8,042 bases of DNA, taken from the NCBI GenBank assembly GCA_900767375.1, contig CAAFYX010000111.1, positions 1 to 8,042 of the forward strand, written 5' to 3'. The DNA is from Rikenellaceae bacterium (GTDB lineage: Bacteria; Bacteroidota; Bacteroidia; Bacteroidales; UBA932). Each line of letters opens with the position of its first letter. Position 1 is the stretch's first letter. Shown here in pieces: positions 1-5,281 of the stretch. The notes under the pieces are model-generated. The model was not told where the DNA came from, did not search any database, and saw only the letters and a list, made by a program, of their open reading frames with translations. The position numbers and the translations under genes were made by a program.

Positions 1-323
1 ATGATCGAGAGGGGCATAACGCTCTTTCCGCGTATCAGCAGAGGGAAGATGAACGACCTCTGGAAATAGTGCAGCTCGAATATCAGAAGGAAAGCGAGCC
101 TGACTATGTCATCCTTCCTGTCGGAGAACGCCCATAGGAGTATCATTGCGATGAACACAGGCGACTCCATGAGCACCCAGCCGAGGCGGTTGTTCACGGC
201 CGGCCCCCATTTCCTGTTGTAGAACTTGCCGTAACCGGCGTCAACCTTGAAGAGGCTTATGAATACTACCACGGCTATGGCTGTCATCACCCAGAGCCCG
301 GTGTTGAATGCTTGCAGTGTCAT
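1..323 (-). CDS. Steroid 5-alpha-reductase (SRD5A) family membrane enzyme, N-terminal part, cut by the window edge
   Basis: The frame is open from an ATG at 323-321 to the left edge, giving about 107 residues with no stop. An N-terminal membrane helix (about residues 8-25) is followed by YGKFYNRKWGPAVNNRLGW (about 32-50), then a second hydrophobic stretch beginning MESPVF, then LLIFELHYFQRSFIFPLLIRG (about 79-99). The G-[KR]-[FY]...GP...R.GW...E.P and HY..RS.IFPLLIRG signatures are typical of the N-terminal half of SRD5A and related membrane reductases. These use NADPH to reduce the delta-4 double bond of 3-oxo steroids. The C-terminal half, with most of the NADPH-binding region, is outside the window, so substrate and completeness cannot be judged. 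Its ATG overlaps the upstream gene's TGA (ATGA), which suggests translational coupling. The family call is fairly sure; activity on steroids or bile acids is inference. Confidence 0.85.
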   Translation of the reverse strand, partial: MTLQAFNTGLWVMTAIAVVVFISLFKVDAGYGKFYNRKWGPAVNNRLGWVLMESPVFIAMILLWAFSDRKDDIVRLAFLLIFELHYFQRSFIFPLLIRGKSVMPLSI

Positions 324-853
324 AATATATCCCTGTCGTCTTCTTTCTGTTTGAATGTATTCCTGTCGTATTCCACGGCCAGCTGTTCCAGGAACTCCAC
401 CGTGAAGCTGCGGCGCTCCAGAGCCCAGTCGATTATGTCACGGCGAAGGAGCAGCCCGTCCTTCTGGCGCTTGCTCACGAATTTCTGAAGGGCCTTCCGG
501 TTGAAAAGGTCGTCGGCAAGCGAGTGGACAAGGTCGTACGGTGACATCACTTTCACTCCGTCAATCTTTGTCGTGGCCTTGGAATATGCATAGACCATCC
601 TTGTCTGCCATTTTGTGGACTTTATGAAGTCCGACATCTCATCCACGTCCATTTTCCTGTGGATTATGGACGGGTCGGTGAGCTGTGCGAGCTGCTTGTG
701 GTTTTCCGTAGGCTCCCTTCCGGCCAGCTCCACGAAGAACTGATGTATCCCGACTTCCTTGGCGGCCTGTGATGACGGCCGCCCTGCTCCGTAAGCGCCA
801 AGGCTCAGGAGAAGCATAATCGAGATAAGGAATATGCGTGCAGAATGTATCAT
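320..853 (-). CDS. Small exported protein of unknown function between SDR and SRD5A genes
   Basis: This is a 177-residue protein that I do not recognise. I chose the ATG at 853-851 over one seven codons upstream (874) for two reasons. It overlaps the SDR stop as TGATG, and it puts a normal signal peptide at the N-terminus: basic MIHSAR, hydrophobic core about residues 7-20, likely cleavage near AYGA-G (about 20-24). The mature part, about 155 residues, looks mostly helical and charged, with no further membrane segment. Segments such as KALQKFVSKRQKDGLLLRR (about 120-138) are basic, and the C-terminus is acidic. It is probably periplasmic or anchored by an uncleaved helix. Its stop overlaps the start of the reductase gene, so it is made from the same transcript as two redox enzymes. 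That suggests an accessory role in the same process, but nothing in the sequence shows what it does. Confidence 0.75.
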   Translation of the reverse strand: MIHSARIFLISIMLLLSLGAYGAGRPSSQAAKEVGIHQFFVELAGREPTENHKQLAQLTDPSIIHRKMDVDEMSDFIKSTKWQTRMVYAYSKATTKIDGVKVMSPYDLVHSLADDLFNRKALQKFVSKRQKDGLLLRRDIIDWALERRSFTVEFLEQLAVEYDRNTFKQKEDDRDIL

Positions 854-1626
854 CACGGTTTCAGCTTTTTCCAAATCCTGCTTTCAATACCCGCCGGAAG
901 CGCTGCTATAAGTGCCGGCAGATATACGTTCATAAGTGATGGCCTTATCACCCTCTTACCCCGTTTCGAAGCGCGCAGTGCCCTGCGGACGAGCCAGGAC
1001 GGCGAATGGATGATACCGGTGCGGAGTCCGAGCTTCATCAGCGACGGCTTCAGGTTGTAAAGTGGAGTTGCGATGGCTGCCGGGCAGACGGTGGTGACCT
1101 TGACCCCGTACGGCTTCATTTCGAACCAGAGCGACTTTCCGAAACTGAGCAGATATGCCTTTGTCGCGGAATATATGGTTATTCCCGGGGTGGGGAGCTT
1201 TGCCGCCATCGATGACATTATGATTATCCGGCCTGAGCCGCGGCGTTTCATTTCCTCGCCGAACAGGACGCAGAGGTCGGTATTGGTCTTTACATGGAGG
1301 TTGAGCATCAGGTCGGCCTTGGGGAGGGTGGCTCCGGAAAGTTCGTCGAAGAAGAACATTCCGGCGTTGCAGACCAGAAGGTCGGGGATGAGGTTCTGCC
1401 CGATGCACCAGCTGTGGAGGGAGGCAGCGGCATTGGCGTCAGCCAGATCGGCGTAATGGGTGGTGATGCTCGTGCCGGGGTACAGGCTTTCGAGCTCTGC
1501 CCGGGCGGCTTCCAGCTGCTCGGGGACATTGCTGACGATGGTCAATGAATATCCCATCGAGGCTATCTGCTTCGAATACTCGAGGCCCATTCCGGAACTT
1601 CCCCCGGTGATAAGTGCGTTTTTCAT
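853..1626 (-). CDS. Short-chain dehydrogenase/reductase (SDR), hydroxysteroid-dehydrogenase-like
   Basis: From the ATG at 1626-1624 the protein is 257 residues, the usual length for a classical SDR. A start at 1659 would add 11 residues before the Rossmann fold and is less likely. Visible motifs are the dinucleotide-binding TGGSSGMG (7-14), CNAG (86-89) for NNAG, the catalytic serine in IIIMSSMA (S138 or S139) and YSATK with Tyr152 and Lys156. The C-terminal RALRASKRGKRVIRPS resembles the RAL..L.RGK..V.PG segment of 17-beta-HSD-like SDRs. The end of beta-2 (VSNVPEQL) shows neither a clear NAD-type Asp nor a clear NADP-type Arg, so cofactor choice is open. It is the first gene of the operon leading into the exported protein and the SRD5A-family gene. 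An SDR beside a 5-alpha-reductase suggests oxidation or reduction of a hydroxyl on the same steroid or lipid; this is inference. Confidence 0.9.
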   Translation of the reverse strand: MKNALITGGSSGMGLEYSKQIASMGYSLTIVSNVPEQLEAARAELESLYPGTSITTHYADLADANAAASLHSWCIGQNLIPDLLVCNAGMFFFDELSGATLPKADLMLNLHVKTNTDLCVLFGEEMKRRGSGRIIIMSSMAAKLPTPGITIYSATKAYLLSFGKSLWFEMKPYGVKVTTVCPAAIATPLYNLKPSLMKLGLRTGIIHSPSWLVRRALRASKRGKRVIRPSLMNVYLPALIAALPAGIESRIWKKLKP

Positions 1627-1719
1627 AATTTTCTTAAAATGCGGCATAAATATAGACAAAAAGTTTATGTTATTTGTAGTTTTTAACGAACTTGCGAGTC
1701 CAAAGACTGAAGACGATTT
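1627..1719. promoter_or_regulatory. Divergent intergenic region, putative promoters for the SDR and ECF operons
   Basis: This 93-nt AT-rich gap separates two divergent operons and must hold the promoter of at least one. On the minus strand TATATTTA (plus 1648-1655) matches the Bacteroidota -7 element TAnnTTTG at all but the last base. On the plus strand TAGTTTTT (1677-1684) also matches at all but the last. Neither has a TTTG at the expected -33 spacing, so these are only candidates. The leader just before the SDR start is A-rich (AAGAAAATT), as is common in this phylum. Confidence 0.35.
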
Positions 1720-2205
1720 ATGGAAGACAAGGAATTACAGTTTACACAGATGGTCAAGGAGCAGAAGAACACCATTTACACGGTGTGCATGATGTTCGGC
1801 GACGATGCTCCTGTGGACGATCTTGTGCAGGAGACCATCATCAATCTCTGGAAAGGGTACGGTTCCTTCGAGGGAAGGAGCTCGGTGAACACCTGGGTCT
1901 GGAGGATTGCGATGAACACCTGCATCAGCGCCACGAACAAGGAAAAGAGGCGCAGCAGGGGAAAGACATCCCTGGAGGCCCTGAACCTTTCCGGGAAGGA
2001 CATCGCCGATGCTCCGAAGGAGGACAAGCAGATCAAGATGCTCCACGACCGCATCCACAACCTGGGAGTGTTCGACCGCGCCATCATCCTTCTGTGGCTG
2101 GAGGAACTGAGCTATGACGAGATAGGACAGATAGTCGGCATATCACCCGACAATGTCAGCGTTAGGCTCGTCAGGATACGTGAACAATTGAAGAAAATGA
2201 AATAA
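1720..2205 (+). CDS. ECF-type RNA polymerase sigma factor (first system)
   Basis: This 161-residue protein has the two-domain layout of extracytoplasmic-function sigma-70 factors. Sigma-2 covers about residues 10-76, with DDLVQETIINLW (33-44) for core binding and FEGRSSVNTWVWRIAMNTCI (about 50-69) for -10 recognition. A short linker leads to sigma-4 (about 107-158), with the helix-turn-helix in SYDEIGQIVGISPDNVSVRLVR (about 131-152) for -35 recognition. There are no extra domains. It heads a five-gene run; the next gene, 11 nt downstream, encodes a four-TM protein in the position where anti-sigma factors usually sit. ECF factors commonly drive their own operon, so the envelope hydrolases downstream may belong to its regulon; that is inference. 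The ATG at 1720 gives a standard N-terminus. Confidence 0.95.
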   Translation: MEDKELQFTQMVKEQKNTIYTVCMMFGDDAPVDDLVQETIINLWKGYGSFEGRSSVNTWVWRIAMNTCISATNKEKRRSRGKTSLEALNLSGKDIADAPKEDKQIKMLHDRIHNLGVFDRAIILLWLEELSYDEIGQIVGISPDNVSVRLVRIREQLKKMK

Positions 2206-2216
2206 AACGACTTGAT

Positions 2217-2804
2217 ATGGAAGACAATAACGATATTCTGGAACTGAAGGAACAGCTGGCCGCTCTCCAGGCCCGCCTGGACAGGGAAGTGGAGCTCAAG
2301 GACGAGACCATACGCAAGGCCCTCGACCACAGTATTGCAAGATTCCGCAGCCTGGGCAACAAGGGGTTCTATATGTGCCTGTTCTCTACGGTTATCGTCC
2401 TGATAATACTGTACGTTCAGAAAGTCTCTGTGCCGCTGTTTATCTGTACACTGGTATTCATGGCCCTGAATCTGTACATTTCATATATCCTTAAGGAGAA
2501 GTACACTATCATCGACAGCTCGGACAGCCTTGTGACCACAAGCCGGAAAGTGCTGGACTTCAAGAAATACAACCGTAAATCCACTTTGTATATGAGTCCT
2601 CTTGCCCTGATCTGGGCTTTGTGGTATGCGTATGAGCTGGGCAGCATGAACGGGCTGGAGACATTCGGGGATTTCCTTCCGCTCCTTATCAGCCTTACGG
2701 TCGGTGGCCTGATAGGTGGATGCATCGGGTATTTCGGTCTCTACAAGCCATCCATGAAGGAGGCTGACAGGATTGCGGAACAGATCAAGGACCTGAACCA
2801 ATGA
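2217..2804 (+). CDS. Four-TM membrane protein with N-terminal coiled coil, candidate anti-sigma factor
   Basis: This 195-residue protein belongs to no family I can name with confidence. Residues 5-45 form a charged amphipathic helix with heptad-like leucine spacing (ILELKEQLAALQARLDREV), probably cytoplasmic and coiled-coil forming. Four hydrophobic segments follow: about 51-67, 72-92, 124-140 and 152-175, the last glycine-rich (GGLIGGCIGYFG). A charged stretch (93-122) separates the two helical pairs, and residues 177-195 form a short amphipathic tail. With an even number of helices both ends lie on the same side, most simply the cytoplasm. The gene lies 11 nt after the ECF sigma gene and overlaps the PAP2 start as ATGA. 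Position and a cytoplasmic helical N-terminus suggest a membrane anti-sigma factor, but I see no zinc-binding ZAS motif or FecR-like domain, so the role is inferred from context. Confidence 0.85.
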   Translation: MEDNNDILELKEQLAALQARLDREVELKDETIRKALDHSIARFRSLGNKGFYMCLFSTVIVLIILYVQKVSVPLFICTLVFMALNLYISYILKEKYTIIDSSDSLVTTSRKVLDFKKYNRKSTLYMSPLALIWALWYAYELGSMNGLETFGDFLPLLISLTVGGLIGGCIGYFGLYKPSMKEADRIAEQIKDLNQ

Positions 2805-3340
2805 GAAAGGTCCTCTTCACTGCAGCACTGCTCGTCATTTGCACCTTCGCGCACGCTCAGAAGGAGACGGTGAAGTCTGTCACCAACGTAGTCTGTTTCC
2901 TGCCGTCGGTGACGGCCGTGGCCGCCACGATATTCCAGTATGACGGCAAGGGCTTCGTTGAGCTTGGCTTCAGCTCGGTCACGGCCATTGCCCTGAACTA
3001 CGGGCTGGAAGCCATCATTGACAAGGAAAGCCCTGACGGGCGTAGCCTGCACTCCTTCCCGAGCACCCATACTCTCGCGGCCTTCAACGGTGCTACTTTC
3101 CTTATGCGCCGCTATGGCTGGAAGTATGGAGTGCCGGCTTATGCCGTCGCTTCGCTCGTGGGCTGGGGGAGGACGTACGCCGGCTGCCACGACTGGTGGG
3201 ACGTGCTGGGCGGCGCCGCCGTCGGAGCGGCGTCCGCATTGATCTATACCCGTCCTTTCGCGAAGGACATTGACCTGACGATTGCGCCGGTGGCTTATCC
3301 GGCGGGAGGTTGCGGGCTATACGCCTGCATTAACTTTTAG
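2801..3340 (+). CDS. PAP2-family (type 2 phosphatidic acid phosphatase) membrane phosphatase
   Basis: The 179-residue protein starts at an ATG overlapping the previous stop (ATGA). A signal peptide or first helix (MRKVLFTAALLVICTFAHAQ, cleavage near residue 19) leads into hydrophobic segments at about 27-45 and 52-72. The three PAP2 motifs are present. Motif 1 is IDKESPDGRS with Lys75 and Arg81, one residue closer than the usual K-x6-R and with Ser instead of Pro after Arg. Motif 2 is FPSTH (His90) and motif 3 is GRTYAGCHDWWD, giving R124-x5-H130-x3-D134. The family removes phosphate from lipid phosphates such as phosphatidate, undecaprenyl pyrophosphate or lipid A on the outer face of the inner membrane. 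The substrate here cannot be read from sequence. Linkage to an ECF sigma factor fits a role in envelope lipid remodelling, as inference. The last 20 residues are short beta-like stretches ending in Phe. Confidence 0.9.
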   Translation: MRKVLFTAALLVICTFAHAQKETVKSVTNVVCFLPSVTAVAATIFQYDGKGFVELGFSSVTAIALNYGLEAIIDKESPDGRSLHSFPSTHTLAAFNGATFLMRRYGWKYGVPAYAVASLVGWGRTYAGCHDWWDVLGGAAVGAASALIYTRPFAKDIDLTIAPVAYPAGGCGLYACINF

Positions 3341-3343
3341 AGT

Positions 3344-4597
3344 ATGAAGAGAATCATCACGGCGGCCCTGTGCCTTGCGGCCGCATGGACGCTGAGTGCA
3401 CAGGACGCGCAGCATTTCAGAAACATTGTGGAGGAGCTCAGCTCGTCCCGCTTCCAGGGCCGCGGATATGTCCGCGACGGGGTCAGAAAGGCCGGCAGAT
3501 ACATTGCCGGAGAGTTCGAAAAGGCCGGGGCGGACGAAGTGATGCTTCAGTCTTACACGCTGGATATCAATACTTTTCCGGGCAAGATGAAGCTTGAGGC
3601 TGACGGCCGCAAGCTCACTCCAGGAGCGGATTTCGTGATGCGGGAGTACTCCCCGGGATGGCACGGGGAGGCTAACCTCTACCGTATCGACACGCTGAAC
3701 TACGACCCTGACCGCATCTTCGAGGACCTGGCGAAGCCGCAGAACGCCGGATGCTTCGTCGTCTGCGACTTCTGGTTTACCTACAAGCATTCCAAGGACT
3801 TCCGCAGGATGGAATCCTCCGACTGCGCCAATGCCGGAATGATCTACACCTGGGACACTCCGCTCAAGTTCTACAAGGCCTACGGCGAGAAGGTCGTGGA
3901 CAAGCCTGTCATCTGGACCGGCCCGGACGCCCTTCGTGACGCCCGGACCATCAAGGGCGACATCGACCACAAGTTCGAGAAAGCCTACACCTGTGACAAT
4001 GTCATCGCAAGGGTCGATGGCGCCCGCCACGACTCCTGCTTCGTCTTCACTGCCCACTATGACCATCTGGGAAAGCTCGGCCGCGGCCTCTACTATCCCG
4101 GGGCCAATGACAATGCGTCCGGCACCGCCGGCCTTATCACCCTCGCGGAGTACTACTCCGCTCACAAGCCTGAGTTCGACATCTGGTTCGTTGCTGTCAG
4201 TGGGGAGGAAGCCAATCTTCGCGGTTCTACCTATTTCGTTGAAAATCCTTTATTTCCGCTATCCAGCATAAAGTATCTCATAAATCTCGATATGATAGGG
4301 GACAACAACCCTGTGCAGTACTGCGAGGTCAGTGGCGAGGGGCTTGCAGGCTTTGCCCTGTTCGAGTCCATCAATGCTTCTTGCGGTTACTTCAAGGCTC
4401 TGCAGCGCGGCGAGCTCGCCGCCAACAGCGACCATTATCCTTTCGCCATGAAGGGTGTGCCATGCATCTTCTTCGAGAACGAGAGCGGAGACGCCTTTCC
4501 GTTCTATCATACGCATCTGGATGATATGGAGACTGTCCGGTTCTCGACTTATGAGCCTATGATGGAGATGATTAAGGAGTTTGTCCTGAAGTATTAG
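3344..4597 (+). CDS. Exported M28-family zinc metallopeptidase (aminopeptidase-like)
   Basis: This 417-residue protein begins 3 nt after the PAP2 stop. The signal peptide is MKRIITAALCLAAAWTLSAQ, probably cleaved around residues 19-20, so the enzyme acts in the periplasm or beyond. The catalytic domain is C-terminal (about 215-417). Zinc ligands and active-site residues fit M28: His238 in AHYDHLG, bridging Asp256 in GANDNASG, general base Glu288 with ligand Glu289 in SGEEANLRGS, Asp316 in NLDMIGD and His389 in YHTHLDD. SDHYPF (362-367) is also typical. The region about 100-200 separates the N-terminal part from the catalytic core and may be a PA-like insert. M28 enzymes are mostly aminopeptidases; glutaminyl cyclases are relatives, but the full two-zinc ligand set favours a peptidase. 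It lies 10 nt before the SprT-like gene. Confidence 0.95.
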   Translation: MKRIITAALCLAAAWTLSAQDAQHFRNIVEELSSSRFQGRGYVRDGVRKAGRYIAGEFEKAGADEVMLQSYTLDINTFPGKMKLEADGRKLTPGADFVMREYSPGWHGEANLYRIDTLNYDPDRIFEDLAKPQNAGCFVVCDFWFTYKHSKDFRRMESSDCANAGMIYTWDTPLKFYKAYGEKVVDKPVIWTGPDALRDARTIKGDIDHKFEKAYTCDNVIARVDGARHDSCFVFTAHYDHLGKLGRGLYYPGANDNASGTAGLITLAEYYSAHKPEFDIWFVAVSGEEANLRGSTYFVENPLFPLSSIKYLINLDMIGDNNPVQYCEVSGEGLAGFALFESINASCGYFKALQRGELAANSDHYPFAMKGVPCIFFENESGDAFPFYHTHLDDMETVRFSTYEPMMEMIKEFVLKY

Positions 4598-4607
4598 TCC
4601 GTGTAAG

Positions 4608-5273
4608 GTGAAGGTCACTCTACCATATGCCCGTGAGCAGTTCGGACTGTTCAATGAACAGTGTTTCGGAGGGGTCCTTCCGGAAGTCCCCATCGTGATC
4701 ACGGGGGCCGTTTCGTATCTCGGCATGGTGCGTTACAAAAGGTCACGGAAACTGTTCTCGTCCACCATGGAAATGGAGATGCGGCTGAGTGAGGCTTTTG
4801 AGCTCCGGGAGGATGAGATCCAGGACGTTATCCTTCATGAAATGATCCATTGCTTCATAGCTTTCAAAAAGCTCAGGGACACTTCCGCGCATGGCAGGAT
4901 CTTCCGTGGGATGATGGTGGAAATCAATGAAAAGTACGGCCGCCACATCCGTGTGAGCCATAAGATATCTCCAGATACCGTATCTTCACGCATGTCCCGT
5001 CAGCGTGAGCATTTCATATGCATCACAACGCTCAAGGACGGTTCCAAAGGCATCACCGTATGCTCCGAAGCCATGGCCCCGGTCATACACCGCGGCCTTT
5101 CCCGCGCATATCCAGTCCTCTCATGTGAATGGTACCGTTCCGATGACCTTTGGTTCAATCGATTCCCTCACTCCCGCAAACCCCGCATCTACCGCATCTC
5201 ATCTCCCTCCGAACTGTCCTCCCATTTGTCTTCTTCCACTCCTGTTGCTGCAGGCAGGACCGGTCTAAGGTGA
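4608..5273 (+). CDS. SprT-like zinc metalloprotease domain protein
   Basis: The protein is 221 residues from a GTG start. The GTG is preferred because the next Met is at residue 40, inside the conserved domain, and MKVTLPYAREQFGLFNEQCF matches the N-terminus of Bacteroidales SprT-like proteins. The zinc site is HEMIH (77-81, catalytic Glu78), with His95 in TSAHGRIFRGMM as probable third ligand. The C-terminal part (about 135-197) is a small beta-rich region ending FPHSRKPRIYRI, as in the family. There is no signal peptide, so it is cytoplasmic. Eukaryotic relatives (Spartan) cleave DNA-protein crosslinks; the bacterial role is poorly known. It lies 10 nt after the peptidase gene and is probably cotranscribed, though it fits the envelope theme poorly. 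Residues 198-221 are a Ser/Pro-rich tail beyond the expected family end, encoded by pyrimidine-rich DNA. Confidence 0.9.
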   Translation: MKVTLPYAREQFGLFNEQCFGGVLPEVPIVITGAVSYLGMVRYKRSRKLFSSTMEMEMRLSEAFELREDEIQDVILHEMIHCFIAFKKLRDTSAHGRIFRGMMVEINEKYGRHIRVSHKISPDTVSSRMSRQREHFICITTLKDGSKGITVCSEAMAPVIHRGLSRAYPVLSCEWYRSDDLWFNRFPHSRKPRIYRISSPSELSSHLSSSTPVAAGRTGLR

Positions 5274-5281
5274 AGGCCCGT

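Noticed and set aside
854..874. Earlier ATG (874) for the small exported protein
   Set aside because: It adds MEKAETV before the signal peptide and overlaps the SDR gene further. The TGATG junction at 853 gives a normal signal peptide and coupling.
956..1456. Overlapping frames of 127-150 codons on both strands within the SDR gene
   Set aside because: The SDR frame carries all the family motifs; the others are Arg/Pro-rich shadows.
3317..4165. Long minus-strand frame (282 codons) opposite the M28 peptidase
   Set aside because: It lies antisense to a gene with intact catalytic motifs. Its Val/Gly/Asp-rich translation is what GC-rich antisense frames produce, with no domain and no operon context.
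3344..4597. M28 protein read as a glutaminyl cyclase
   Set aside because: The second-zinc ligands and paired Glu288/Glu289 are present, which fits a two-zinc aminopeptidase better.
4604..5276. 11-bp direct repeat TAAGGTGAAGG at both ends of the SprT-like gene (4604-4614 and 5266-5276), possible target-site duplication
   Set aside because: Several chance 11-mer matches are expected in 8 kb, there are no terminal inverted repeats, and the gene is a normal Bacteroidales type.
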